Below, one piece after another: positions 8,028 to 17,089 of a stretch of DNA of 64,000 nucleotides. Every line of letters begins with the position of its first letter. Within the stretch, counting starts at the first letter, position 1. This DNA comes from Nodosilinea sp. E11 (GTDB lineage: Bacteria; Cyanobacteriota; Cyanobacteriia; Phormidesmidales; Phormidesmidaceae), in contig NZ_CP136514.1 in the NCBI RefSeq assembly GCF_032813545.1, positions 62,001-126,000 on the forward strand, written 5' to 3'. Below the pieces are notes generated by a model, which was given only the letters and a program-made list of their open reading frames with translations, was not told where the DNA came from and searched no databases. A program made the position numbers and the translations under genes.

Positions 8028-8846
8028 CTAATTCTCAATGGACTGGCCGATGGGCAGGCACAGCGGCGTGTTCGACACAGGGTCGGTGATAATGCGGCTC
8101 TTGAGGGCAAATACCTGCTCCACCATCGTCTCGGTTACAACTGTAGTGGGTTGTCCCTGGGCGATGACCTGTCCATCGCGCAAAGCAACTAGATGATGGC
8201 TGTAGCGGCAGGCCATATTCAGGTCGTGGAGTACCATCACAATGGTGCGACCCCCCTGGCGATTGAGCTGGTAGAGCAGATCCAGCACTTCAATTTGGTG
8301 GGCCAGATCGAGGTAGGTGGTGGGCTCATCCAGCAACAGGGTTTCGGTATCTTGGGCCAGGGCCATGGCAATCCAGGCGCGCTGGCGCTGCCCGCCGGAG
8401 AGGGTGTCGAGGGGGCGGTTGGCAAACTCGTGTAGGTGGGTGGTGGCGATCGCCTCTTCCACCTTCAGCTCATCGTCCTTCGACCACTGCTGGAGCCAGT
8501 TTTGGTGCGGGTAGCGGCCCTGGGCCACCAGCTCGCGCACGGTCAGCCCTTCGGGGGCGGCAGGGCTTTGAGGCAAAATACCCAGGCGCTTGGCCAGGTC
8601 TTTGGTGGGCAGGTGGGCGATCGCATCACCATCCAAATACACCGTACCGCCCTGGGGCTTGAGCAACCGCGCCATGCCCCGCAGCAGCGTGGATTTACCA
8701 CAGCCGTTTGGCCCCACCAGCGTAGTGATCTGCCCCTGGGGAATCGCCAGATCTAGACCTTGGATGATCACGTTGCCGTCGTAGGCCAGGGTGAGCTTGC
8801 GGGTGGTGAGGGCGATTTGGGTGGCGGTATTGGTGAGCATGAGCAA
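8028..8846 (-). CDS. Ferric-siderophore ABC transporter ATPase (FecE/FhuC-like)
   Basis: 272 aa, the normal length for FecE/FhuC. It has Walker [11 protein letters not shown]-loop ILPQSP, signature LSGGQRQR, Walker [14 protein letters not shown] and H-loop VLHDLN, all intact. The YLDLAHQ segment after Walker B is typical of iron-siderophore and B12 importers. It should power the FecCD permeases encoded immediately upstream on the same strand (8886-11094). The gene ends about 70 bp from the convergent exporter gene. It is probably the last gene of a fecCDE transcript. Confidence 0.93.
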   Translation of the reverse strand: MLMLTNTATQIALTTRKLTLAYDGNVIIQGLDLAIPQGQITTLVGPNGCGKSTLLRGMARLLKPQGGTVYLDGDAIAHLPTKDLAKRLGILPQSPAAPEGLTVRELVAQGRYPHQNWLQQWSKDDELKVEEAIATTHLHEFANRPLDTLSGGQRQRAWIAMALAQDTETLLLDEPTTYLDLAHQIEVLDLLYQLNRQGGRTIVMVLHDLNMACRYSHHLVALRDGQVIAQGQPTTVVTETMVEQVFALKSRIITDPVSNTPLCLPIGQSIEN

Positions 8847-8885
8847 ATTTTGAGTTTTGAATTTTGAATTACTGGTTGCATTGGC

Positions 8886-9941
8886 CTAGGAGGCCGGTCT
8901 TTGACCATCGCGATACAGCAGCCACAAAAAATAGGGTGCGCCGATGATGGCAGTAATCACCCCGCAGGGCAGCTCGATGGGGGCGAAGGCGAGGCGACCC
9001 ACGATGTCAGCCAGTTCAACAATGCAGGCTCCCGTCAGCGCTGCGGCTGGAATTAACCCAGCGTGGGAGGGGCCAACGAGGTTGCGGGCCAGGTGCGGAG
9101 CCATTAGCCCAACAAAGCCGATGGTGCCTGCGGTGGCTACCGAGGCACCGGCCAGGGCCACAGCGCAGAGCAGCAGCAGGCTGCGAGTCCATTCCACTCG
9201 GCTGCCGAGACCCTGGGCCAGGTTGTCCCCTAGATTCAGGGTGTCGAGATCTCTGGCCAGCACCAGGGTCAACGGCAGAAACACCGCCAGCCAGGGCAGC
9301 AGCGGCCACAGATGCTCCCAGCTGCGCCCGTAGACACTGCCCGTCAGCCACACCAGAGCCTGACTAACGTCGTAGATGTTGCCGAAAGTGATCATCAAAG
9401 TGGTGAAAGCCCCGGTCAGCGAGGTCAGACCGATGCCGACCAGAATCAGACGCATGGGCGAGCTGCCGCCGTTCCAGGCTAGAAGGTAGATGGCGATCGC
9501 CGCCCCCAGCCCGCCCAAAAATGCGGCGATCGGTAACCACCCCACCGCCACCTGCGGAAACAGCACGATCAGCGCTACCGCCACCAGACTGGCTCCTGCA
9601 TTGATGCCGATAATTTCTGGTGCCGCCAGGGGGTTGCGGGTCAGCCCTTGCAAAATCGTTCCCGCCGTCGCCAGCCCCATGCCCACCAGCAGCGCCACCA
9701 GGGCGCGGGGCAGACGCAAAGTATTCACCACAAAGGCATAGTCGAGGCTGGCCGGAAAGCCCAAAATAGTTTTGACCACCTCCAACGGCGGCACCGGGTA
9801 TTCTCCCTGGCTGACGTTGAAGATCAAAGAGAGTAGGGCGATCGCCACCAGCACCGCCAACACCGCAGGCACCCGCCGATCAACCCGAAATGAGAGGGGG
9901 AAGCGTTGAGGGCGGATGGAGAGCCAAGGTGTAATGGGCAT
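8886..9941 (-). CDS. FecCD-family iron-siderophore permease (second subunit)
   Basis: 351 aa with about nine or ten hydrophobic helices. FecCD hallmarks include LRLPRALVALLVGMGLA, GLTRNPLAAPEIIGINAGA, GTIGFVGLMAPHLARNLVG and the C-terminal ELPCGVITAIIGAPYFLWLL. It would pair with the other FecCD protein (10051-11094) as an inner-membrane heterodimer for ferric siderophore. The start ATG at 9941 is followed by a normal-looking soluble N-terminus. The DNA just upstream (9940-9990) consists of GGGTGAT-type short repeats that also occur near the exporter gene, so the native leader may have been altered. Confidence 0.92.
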   Translation of the reverse strand: MPITPWLSIRPQRFPLSFRVDRRVPAVLAVLVAIALLSLIFNVSQGEYPVPPLEVVKTILGFPASLDYAFVVNTLRLPRALVALLVGMGLATAGTILQGLTRNPLAAPEIIGINAGASLVAVALIVLFPQVAVGWLPIAAFLGGLGAAIAIYLLAWNGGSSPMRLILVGIGLTSLTGAFTTLMITFGNIYDVSQALVWLTGSVYGRSWEHLWPLLPWLAVFLPLTLVLARDLDTLNLGDNLAQGLGSRVEWTRSLLLLCAVALAGASVATAGTIGFVGLMAPHLARNLVGPSHAGLIPAAALTGACIVELADIVGRLAFAPIELPCGVITAIIGAPYFLWLLYRDGQRPAS

Positions 9942-10001
9942 GGGGGTGATGGAGTGACGGGGTGATGGGGGAGGTTAGGAAGATAGGGGAGGGAACTGTA
10001 G

Positions 10002-10025
10002 GGTGCATCCGCGAAGCGATGCACC
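10002..10025. repeat. GGTGCATC palindromic intergenic repeat
   Basis: GGTGCATC (10002-10009) pairs with GATGCACC (10018-10025) across the loop CGCGAAGC. This is a very common cyanobacterial intergenic hairpin type and sits between the two fecCD genes. Confidence 0.65.
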
Positions 10026-10050
10026 GTTTTGCGACACCGAAGCCTGTGTT

Positions 10051-11094
10051 TCACCGCTTAATTTTTGACCTGGCCAAATAGATAAAGAACGGTGCCCCCA
10101 CGATCGCGGTCATAATCCCCACCGGCAGTTCCTGAGGGCGAATGACCAGCCGGGCAGCGAGGTCGGCCACCGATAGCAAAATGCCGCCAAAAATGATTGA
10201 GTAGGGCAAGATCCAGCGGTAGTCCACACCCACGACAAAGCGCACCACGTGGGGTACCACCAGGCCAACAAAGCCAATGGGACCAGCCAGGGCCACGGCA
10301 CTACCGGATAGCAGGACGACGGCGATCGCCGCGCCCACCTTGACCCAGGCCGCCTGCAACCCCAAACCCTGGGCCACGTCTTCCCCCAGGCTCATCAGCG
10401 TCAGTTGCCGCCCCAGCGTTAAAGATGCGACTAGCCCCACGGCGATGTAGGGCAGCACCGATAACATCGTCGCCATGTCCTGTCCGGCCAGCGACCCCGC
10501 TAGCCAAAAGCGCATTTCATCTAGGGTGCGCTGGCTGAGGATGAGAATGCCTGTAGTCAGTGAACTCAGTAGGTATGTCAGAACGGCCCCGGCGATCACC
10601 AGCTTGAGCGGGGTGAGGCCACTGCGGCCCATGGAACCCAGCCAGTAGACGGTAAAGGCTGCGATCGCAGCTCCCGCAAAGGCAAACCCCACATAACTAC
10701 CGCTACCCCGCCAAAACACCGCTAGCACCAGGGCCAGAGCCGCACCCACGTTGATGCCCAAAATATCCGGTGCTGCCAGCGGGTTGCGGGTCAACCCCTG
10801 GGTAATGGCTCCAGCCACCGCCAGGGCTGCCCCTACCACCACCGCCAAAATCGCCCTGGGCAGCCGCACTGTGCGAATAATCAAGTGTTCGGTGGAGCCG
10901 TCAAACTGAAAGATGGCTTGCCATACCATCTCCGGCGCGATATCCGCTGCCCCCAGCAAAACGCTTGCCAAAAGACAGACCAGCAGCAGCAAACTGCCCA
11001 ACGCCAACCCTAACACCAGCACTAGAGGCGATTGGGACAGCCTTAAGAAATGCTTTGGCCCATCTGACGGCCTGTTTGACTGAAGGTAGGACAC
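10051..11094 (-). CDS. FecCD-family iron-siderophore permease (first subunit)
   Basis: 347 aa, about nine helices. It carries TVRLPRAILAVVVGAALAVAG, GLTRNPLAAPDILGINVGAAL, GPIGFVGLVVPHVVR and QELPVGIMTAIVGAPFFIYL, the standard FecCD landmarks. It lies five bases downstream of the exbD stop codon on the same strand, so exbB, exbD, fecC, fecD and fecE may form one transcript. It would form the translocation channel with the second permease. Confidence 0.92.
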   Translation of the reverse strand: MSYLQSNRPSDGPKHFLRLSQSPLVLVLGLALGSLLLLVCLLASVLLGAADIAPEMVWQAIFQFDGSTEHLIIRTVRLPRAILAVVVGAALAVAGAITQGLTRNPLAAPDILGINVGAALALVLAVFWRGSGSYVGFAFAGAAIAAFTVYWLGSMGRSGLTPLKLVIAGAVLTYLLSSLTTGILILSQRTLDEMRFWLAGSLAGQDMATMLSVLPYIAVGLVASLTLGRQLTLMSLGEDVAQGLGLQAAWVKVGAAIAVVLLSGSAVALAGPIGFVGLVVPHVVRFVVGVDYRWILPYSIIFGGILLSVADLAARLVIRPQELPVGIMTAIVGAPFFIYLARSKIKR

Positions 11095-11099
11095 CAGCG

Positions 11100-11504
11100 T
11101 TAATTCTCCCGTTGAGTTGCGATCCCCAGGGTGGCCCCTTCGATCGCTCGCAGCTCGTCCATTACCGCAATCACGCGACCGTGGTTGACGGCTTCATCGG
11201 CATTGATCACAATCACCGATTCCTGAGTGGTACCCATTAGGTCGCGCACACTCGATTGCAGATCTTCGAGGGCAATGGATTCTCGATTCAGCGCGATCGC
11301 ACCAGAATCCTCCACTGAAACCGTAATCTGCGTTCGCTCCTGCACCTCAGAACTGTCGGCCTTGGGCAAATTTACCGGCAGCGCCTCAGAGCGCGTCAAA
11401 TACAGACTAGAGATAATGAAAAACGTCAAAATCGCGAAGATGACATCGATCATCGGCACAATATTTAGTTCAAACTCGTCTTCGGGCTCTTCGGGGAAAA
11501 ACAT
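11100..11504 (-). CDS. exbD: Biopolymer transport protein ExbD/TolR family
   Basis: 134 aa. A short cytoplasmic N-terminus is followed by one transmembrane helix (IVPMIDVIFAILTFFIISSL) that contains the essential Asp of ExbD in MIDVIF. A periplasmic domain of about 100 residues follows. It works with ExbB to use the proton gradient for TonB-driven uptake. The gene lies 124 bp after exbB and 5 bp before fecC, in the same direction. Confidence 0.92.
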   Translation of the reverse strand: MFFPEEPEDEFELNIVPMIDVIFAILTFFIISSLYLTRSEALPVNLPKADSSEVQERTQITVSVEDSGAIALNRESIALEDLQSSVRDLMGTTQESVIVINADEAVNHGRVIAVMDELRAIEGATLGIATQREN

Positions 11505-11628
11505 GGGAGAAAGGGTGTTGGGTGTCGGGTATCGGCGTCCCCTCTTGGGAGGGGCAGGGGTGGATTAATTGGGTTTGCGGTCTACGGTTTGCGGTTCGGG
11601 CCTTGGACCGTTTGCCGCATACCCTGCC

Positions 11629-12276
11629 CTACCTGGCAAAGGTCTCTTCCTTGATCTGACTCATCCGCTCATAGTGGGTCTCGTACAAAATTTCGAGTTG
11701 CCCGCCGTATTCCTGAATAAGTGCCACCTGGCGCTTGTAGAGGCCGCGAAACAGGTTGGCAAACAGCAGCGTGCCAATCGCGACCACCAGCCCAGCAGCG
11801 GTGGAAACCAACGCTTCGCTAATGCCGCCGGTCACCGCCCCGGCGTTCGCCCCCACATCCCCGAGCTGTAGGGCATCGAAGGAGGCAATTAGGCCCAAAA
11901 TGGTGCCAAGTAGCCCGAGCAACGGGGCCACGCTGATGATGGTGGCAAAGACGGTGCTAAAGCGTCGCAGATGGGGCAGTTCGGCCTGCATGGCGCTGGC
12001 CAGGGCCAGGTGAAATTGCTTGGGGCTGGCCCCTTCAATGTCCAGGGCTTCTAGAAAAATGCGGGCGATCGGCAGGCTAACGTTCTGGCGCAGCTTGGGA
12101 TAAACATCCATCGGGGCCTGCCGGTAGGTGCGCAGAATGTCTTGCATCACCGGGCGCTGGCGCTGATTGAGCCGAAACCAGAAGATCAGCCGCTCGATGA
12201 TCAGCGCGATCGCCACCAGCGAAAACCCCAGCAGCGGCCACATGACGATGCCGCCCGCCGCAAAAATACTGCCCAT
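11629..12276 (-). CDS. exbB: ExbB/TolQ proton-channel protein
   Basis: 215 aa. Three transmembrane helices: GGIVMWPLLGFSLVAIALII near the N-terminus, and the paired helices around FATIISVAPLLGLLGTILGL and GGISEALVSTAAGLVVAIGT, which are the MotA/TolQ/ExbB proton-channel signature. It forms the pentameric channel around ExbD and energises TonB (encoded divergently from 12679). It is the likely first gene of the exbB-exbD-fecCDE transcript. Confidence 0.93.
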   Translation of the reverse strand: MGSIFAAGGIVMWPLLGFSLVAIALIIERLIFWFRLNQRQRPVMQDILRTYRQAPMDVYPKLRQNVSLPIARIFLEALDIEGASPKQFHLALASAMQAELPHLRRFSTVFATIISVAPLLGLLGTILGLIASFDALQLGDVGANAGAVTGGISEALVSTAAGLVVAIGTLLFANLFRGLYKRQVALIQEYGGQLEILYETHYERMSQIKEETFAR

Positions 12277-12678
12277 AGTCTAAGTCCTGTCATAGATTCC
12301 CGCTTGCAGCGGCCCGATTTTTGGGGCCTCCTCAACCCGAGGTTAGGGTAGCCCAACCCAGGCTATTGCAAATCACTGTCAAATGCATTGAGCCTGATTC
12401 CGATACTATTGTCAAGTCTTAAAGAGAATAGATCCTGATAGTATGGTTAGGAAGAACGCGATCGCAGGGAAGATTCGACCTTTGATTTAGCCTGAGTTCC
12501 TTTGCTGTCAGAAGCTGCACTACATTTGCTAGGCTCAAAATTCGTGTCGCCGAAGCTTTGGTCTCAAATCCAGACCTTAGCCTTCTCGGTCAGATTATCA
12601 ATAGCCCTCGGTGTAGTCCATAATTTTTCTCAACTATAGTGAAGCGGGTTGTGCGTTGCCGTTACTCAAACATTGCCC
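12277..12678. promoter_or_regulatory. Divergent promoter region between exbB and tonB
   Basis: No gene is seen in these 402 bases. The centre holds an inverted repeat, ATACTAT (12403-12409) and ATAGTAT (12438-12444), in an AT-rich stretch. Such a site could serve an iron-responsive regulator, but I cannot match it to a clean Fur box. Divergent placement means both exbB-exbD-fec and tonB could be controlled from here. Confidence 0.4.
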
Positions 12679-14190
12679 ATGAGTCTTTCTAACCTCTGCT
12701 ACGAACAACACCAGCAAGACCAGGCCAAGCTGCGCAAGCTGTTGCTGTGGGGGCTGTTGGGGTCGGTGGGGGTACATGCGATCGCCCTGGGTCTCAGCCA
12801 GCTCAACCTGTGGCCAAACGCCGACGAAGCCAACATTTCCCCTATCGAGCTGATTGTCACCGAGCCTTTGGTCGAAACCCCAGAGCCAGAGGTACTTGAC
12901 CCCACCCAGCCCGCCGAACTCAACACCGAGACTAACGACCCGGCTCCGGCGGCATCGGCCCCATCTCCCAAAGCTGCCGTTGTCACTGCGCCCCAACCCG
13001 TCGCCGTCGCCGAGCCCGAGATCCCTGAACCGGTAGAGCCTGAACCCCTAGCCGAAACCGCAGCGGAATCAGAGCTAGAGGTGGCCGAAGACGAGGAGGA
13101 AGAAATCCCAGAGGCCGACCTGCCGCCCGAAACCGTTGAACCTGAGGAGGCAGTTGCTGAAGCCGAAGAGTCAGTTGCCGAGACCGAGCCAACCGAGCCT
13201 GACTTAGAAGACTCCTCTCAGTTCGATCGCCTGCGCAACTTTCTACAGCGACGGCGAGAAGCCGAGGGCGAAGTCGCAACGACAACTCCAGCGGACGGTA
13301 ACGCTGACTCAGCTGGGCCTCCCGCCTCTGACTCAGCTGGGCCTCCCGCCTCTGACTCAGCAGGTACTGCCGCCACCACCGCCCGCACTGGTACTTCAGA
13401 GACCACCAACCCTTCGGGCGGCAACGGCCAAGGCCAGGGCTCGCGCACCGTGGCCTGTCAAAACTGCGTGCGTCCCAGCTATCCCCAAAGCGCCCTGGAG
13501 GCAGGGGCCGAAGGCCAACCCATGGTCAGCGTCGATATCAACCCCGACGGCAGCGTGCGCAGTGTCACCCTAACCCGATCTAGCGGCAATCCAGCAATCG
13601 ACCAAGCGGCCATTCAGGCCGCCAGAAATTCCCGCTTTCAACCGGTCGCAGGCGGTGCCAGTGTGCCCATCGAGTACGATCTCACCATTGAAGGGTCACG
13701 TCGCAACCGCGATGCCCGCAGCCGAGGCGAGCGCCAGGCGGTAGAGCTACCGCCCGAGCCTACCCCCACGCCCGCAACCGCAACAACCGAGCCCAGCCCT
13801 GAACTAACAACCACGCCAATTCCACCGGTTGAGGTCGCTGAGCCAGCCGCAGATCCAACTGCGCCAGCATCTTCAGCGCTAGAGACAACAGAGCCAGAAG
13901 CCCTAGAAGCAGAACCCGTAGAAGCAGAACCCGCACAGGCAGAACCAGCCGAGGCAGAATCCATAGCCCCAGAGCCAGCACCCGTGAGCCCGCCTCAACC
14001 TTCACCTGCCCCTAGTCCGCCTGCGCCCAGCGCTTCCCCACCCCCTACGCCTACGACTCCTGCAACTCCTGCAACTCCTACGGCTCCTGCGGCTCCTGCG
14101 GCTCCACCACTCACACCAGTTGCGCCAGCCGAGCCGACCCCGCCGCCAGCGGTCGAGTCTTCTCAGCCAGATGCACCAACTGAAGAGTAG
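12679..14190 (+). CDS. tonB: TonB energy transducer with an internal TonB_C domain and long acidic/proline tail
   Basis: 503 aa from the ATG at 12679; an in-frame TTG at 12649 is a less likely start. Residues about 20-42 form the inner-membrane anchor (LLLWGLLGSVGVHAIALGL). A Glu/Pro/Ala-rich spacer follows, with a duplicated 24-bp unit encoding GPPASDSA near 13310. The TonB_C domain lies at about 258-342 (PSYPQSALEAGAEG, NPDGSVRSVTL, AARNSRFQPVAGG). Unusually, about 160 residues of Pro/Ala/Glu/Thr-rich low-complexity sequence follow it. In most TonB proteins the domain that touches the receptor is at the very C-terminus. It is divergent from exbB and serves the siderophore receptor. Confidence 0.85.
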   Translation: MSLSNLCYEQHQQDQAKLRKLLLWGLLGSVGVHAIALGLSQLNLWPNADEANISPIELIVTEPLVETPEPEVLDPTQPAELNTETNDPAPAASAPSPKAAVVTAPQPVAVAEPEIPEPVEPEPLAETAAESELEVAEDEEEEIPEADLPPETVEPEEAVAEAEESVAETEPTEPDLEDSSQFDRLRNFLQRRREAEGEVATTTPADGNADSAGPPASDSAGPPASDSAGTAATTARTGTSETTNPSGGNGQGQGSRTVACQNCVRPSYPQSALEAGAEGQPMVSVDINPDGSVRSVTLTRSSGNPAIDQAAIQAARNSRFQPVAGGASVPIEYDLTIEGSRRNRDARSRGERQAVELPPEPTPTPATATTEPSPELTTTPIPPVEVAEPAADPTAPASSALETTEPEALEAEPVEAEPAQAEPAEAESIAPEPAPVSPPQPSPAPSPPAPSASPPPTPTTPATPATPTAPAAPAAPPLTPVAPAEPTPPPAVESSQPDAPTEE

Positions 14191-15161
14191 GAACAGATAA
14201 AACTATGAGGGCATAGGCTAAGCAAGCTGTGTTCTCAAACATGGGCTAGAGCAGTACAACACCACTTTGAGATTGTCAGCCTTGGCCCTGTCGAGCGTCT
14301 GATCTCGCCCAGCAAGATCCACTACGCCCACATCTAGAGATGGGCCGATGCCTACCCCCATGCGATCGCCTTGACCAGATTGCGGCGGCGCTCACTAAGT
14401 TGTCTGAACTTGGGGGGCCAGTGCGAGGCGTTGACCTGCTCAAAAATAAGGAGCCAGGGGCATGAGCCAGCCGCAGAGCGATCGCACCCAGGAGAACATC
14501 CATGCGGCCACTGACCCGGCCCAATGCTCTGAGAGGGGCAGGCGAAATGGGTGGGAGTTAAAACATGTGAGGCGGAACGAAGACCCTATACTCAAGGTCG
14601 ATTGCGTGTTTTAGGGTGAACAAACTAGCTTTGAGGACACCCGCTATGGTGACTAACGAAACCTGGATCATCTACAAAGCAGACTCCAGTAGCGGCCCAG
14701 GGTGCGAGAGTCCTTACCCTGGCAGACCCCGGCAACGGCGTCACCCAGGGTAAGGATGGGGACTGAGGCGTGGCTGAAGTGCAGCAATTCAACAGCCCCG
14801 ACACCAGCATAAAGATTGTGATTTGTGTGTGGAGCCACTAGCCTATCGAGGCCCAATGGCAGGAGCTGCGACACGGTGCCCCCATCACCGCTGAGTCCCT
14901 GCCTGGGATGGCCCCGTAGCGCGATCGCACCCTAGTCTCTCTCTTCCCCATCAAGAACCCCCATGAACACCGCTGGCCCTGGCGGGGCTTTGTGTATCGA
15001 TCGCCTTGGCCTGCTTCATCTGGGGCTGAGCCTATTCCTCACCCAGCAAAAACCCTTTCGGGTTGAGGGAATAACATAGGTTTCTAATACCGCTATAAAT
15101 TTATTGACTGCTATAATTGAACGTCATAGATGATGCTGTTACCGCTCAACTGTCCATCGCT
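14191..15161. other. Gene-poor stretch with possible decayed coding remnants
   Basis: No intact gene is visible over about 970 bases. Around 14257-14365 one frame reads LGPVERLISPSKIHYAHI, then a stop, then RWADAYPHA, which faintly recalls DUF4336-type proteins. That identification is weak. HIP1-type sites occur throughout. Just before the next gene, TATAAT at 15112-15117 sits in two near-direct copies of GCTATAA, 20 bp apart, a plausible promoter/operator. Confidence 0.35.
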
Positions 15162-17069
15162 ATGGCCGCTCTATCTCAAACCTTCGACACCACCCGCGCC
15201 GAAATCGTCGCGGCGATGGAGCAGCGCATCGAAAACGGCGATCGCACTAAACTCACCAAAAAAGAACTGGAGGAGCTCATCGCTATCCTCGTCGCCAAGC
15301 TGGTGGAGATGAATGCCCTGGGCACGGACACCAAGGCGGCGATTGACCGGCTCTGTGCGGCGGAGCAGGAGCTTTTGGAAATGGCGTACCCGCGCAGTAG
15401 TATCAATTCGGTCTATTTCCCGCGCTATACCAAAGCGATTAAATCCGCGATCGAGGCCGGGCGTATCACCCTCAATGGCAAAAACTCGTACCCTCGCCGG
15501 TGGGTGAAGCGCAATCCGCTGCCGGGGGAGCCCAGCAGTGGCTCTGAGGCGCGGCACTATGCCTTAGACGGGTTTACGTACCCGATTGAGGTGCAGGCTC
15601 AGCTCAGAGCCGCTACGACCCAAAATGCCAATGCTCGTCAGGATGAGCGACAACCCGTCGATCTCGATGCCTACATGGACAAAATTAACCTCCTGTTGGC
15701 CTCCAATGACCCCATCGACTTAATCATCGCGATCGCGGCTGTTACCGGACGGCGGCATACGGAGGTCGTTAGCCTCGGGCAGCTCGAACCCTGCGTGGCG
15801 GATATGGCTCAGATGATTCCCCAGCAGCATCCCTATGTGCTGCGCTTTACCGGCCAGCAGAAGGCCGCTAAGCCTGCTTACAACATGCTGACCCTGGTGC
15901 CCGCTCAGGATGTCATGCTGGCGGTTGAAAAACTCAGGGCCTCCGCCGATGTTCGGGATTTAAGCGGCGTCGCCTCGGATGACCCTAGGATGGAGGCGCT
16001 CAACGCTCGGGTCAATCGCCGGGTGGTTAAGGTGCTGGGGGGGGTGCTGCCGACGCCTCAAGGGTTTACCAATATCTCGATTCATCGCTGCCGGGCAGTC
16101 TATGTGCCGATCGCGCTCCACTTCTTTTGCCCACCCAATATGGCGGAGCAGCGCCTGGCTCAGCATCTACTGGGTCATGTGCTGCTCGATGACACGACTA
16201 CGGGCAATGCCTCGGTGACGGGCCATTACTACCAGTATTATCTCACTCGCAATGGAAAGCCCCTGACGGCGCGGGGGGTGAAGTTGGCGGCGAGTGGCCC
16301 GATTCCGTTGCCGCCTGAGGAGTTGGATGCACCGGTTGAACAATCCTCGATAGAAACCCAAGGAGCGCTGATTGTGGCTGATTCTCTTCCCGCTAAGACA
16401 ACGCCGAGTCCGCAGGTTAATGGGTCAAGGGAGGGTGATCCGGTGTGGGTGACGATCTCCACTCAGGCGGCGACCATCTCGACTCAGGCCCAAACTATCT
16501 CGGCTCAGGCGGTGACGATTGACCGGCTGGCGCGCGCAGGCGGGGGACAGGGTGATGACTCGGAATTCAAAGCTCTCAAGGTCGAATATGACCGGCTTTT
16601 GGGGATGCTGGAGGAGTTGAGGGCGATCGCGGATGACCCTAATCAACTCCAGGCTGCTCAGCGCTTCTTTGACTTCGATTTTGACCGCGAGGGCCAGGGC
16701 GAGGGGGCTGTGCCAGCGGCGGCGGCACCGGCACCGACACGGGCTCAACCTGCTGCTGACAACCACGATAAGGCGCAAGGCACGAAGCCTTATCTGCGCG
16801 GGGTGCGGTTGCTTGAACTCGCTCGACTGTGGGCGCAGGAGCATCCCGATGAGACGGTTAAGTTCTCGGGGGCGTTACTTAAGGCGGTCGGCGTTCATGC
16901 GGCCGCGATTAAGGCCATCACCACGGATCTTGACGAGGACATCGAGGCCTTCAACAAATCCCTGGGTGATGACTCCCTCAAAACTCACAACAAGGGCAGA
17001 ACCGAGCCGTTCCTCAAATTCGCAGCCGAAAAACTTCAACAGGAAGGGCTCTATCAACCTAGAAGCTAA
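15162..17069 (+). CDS. Telomere resolvase (protelomerase)-like tyrosine recombinase
   Basis: 635 aa from the ATG at 15162. A TTG at 15117 would overlap a TATAAT box and is less likely. The central domain (about residues 165-390) lines up with phage TelK-type protelomerases. IAIAAVTGRRHTEVV contains the first catalytic Arg, and LRFTGQQKAAKP the beta-hairpin Lys. HRCRAVYVPIALHFF contains the HxxR box, and HLLGH is followed by a HYYQYYL stretch with the probable nucleophilic Tyr. Residues about 425-460 are a heptad-like TISTQAATISTQ coiled coil, and a C-terminal helical domain of about 110 residues (KPYLRGVRLLELARLW) follows. These enzymes convert replicated inverted-repeat telomeres into closed hairpins of linear plasmids. 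The alternative is a divergent Xer-type integrase. Confidence 0.7.
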   Translation: MAALSQTFDTTRAEIVAAMEQRIENGDRTKLTKKELEELIAILVAKLVEMNALGTDTKAAIDRLCAAEQELLEMAYPRSSINSVYFPRYTKAIKSAIEAGRITLNGKNSYPRRWVKRNPLPGEPSSGSEARHYALDGFTYPIEVQAQLRAATTQNANARQDERQPVDLDAYMDKINLLLASNDPIDLIIAIAAVTGRRHTEVVSLGQLEPCVADMAQMIPQQHPYVLRFTGQQKAAKPAYNMLTLVPAQDVMLAVEKLRASADVRDLSGVASDDPRMEALNARVNRRVVKVLGGVLPTPQGFTNISIHRCRAVYVPIALHFFCPPNMAEQRLAQHLLGHVLLDDTTTGNASVTGHYYQYYLTRNGKPLTARGVKLAASGPIPLPPEELDAPVEQSSIETQGALIVADSLPAKTTPSPQVNGSREGDPVWVTISTQAATISTQAQTISAQAVTIDRLARAGGGQGDDSEFKALKVEYDRLLGMLEELRAIADDPNQLQAAQRFFDFDFDREGQGEGAVPAAAAPAPTRAQPAADNHDKAQGTKPYLRGVRLLELARLWAQEHPDETVKFSGALLKAVGVHAAAIKAITTDLDEDIEAFNKSLGDDSLKTHNKGRTEPFLKFAAEKLQQEGLYQPRS

Positions 17070-17089
17070 GTCACCGCCTCGCTATCTAA

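Noticed and set aside
8193-9741. Several long rightward frames inside the fecE/fecCD genes
   Set aside because: They are antisense shadows of GC-rich genes; compositions are Arg/Pro/Ser-rich and match no family.
12403-12444. Fur box upstream of tonB/exbB
   Set aside because: An inverted repeat is present but its 28-bp spacing and sequence do not fit the GATAATGATAATCATTATC consensus; kept only as an unspecified dyad.
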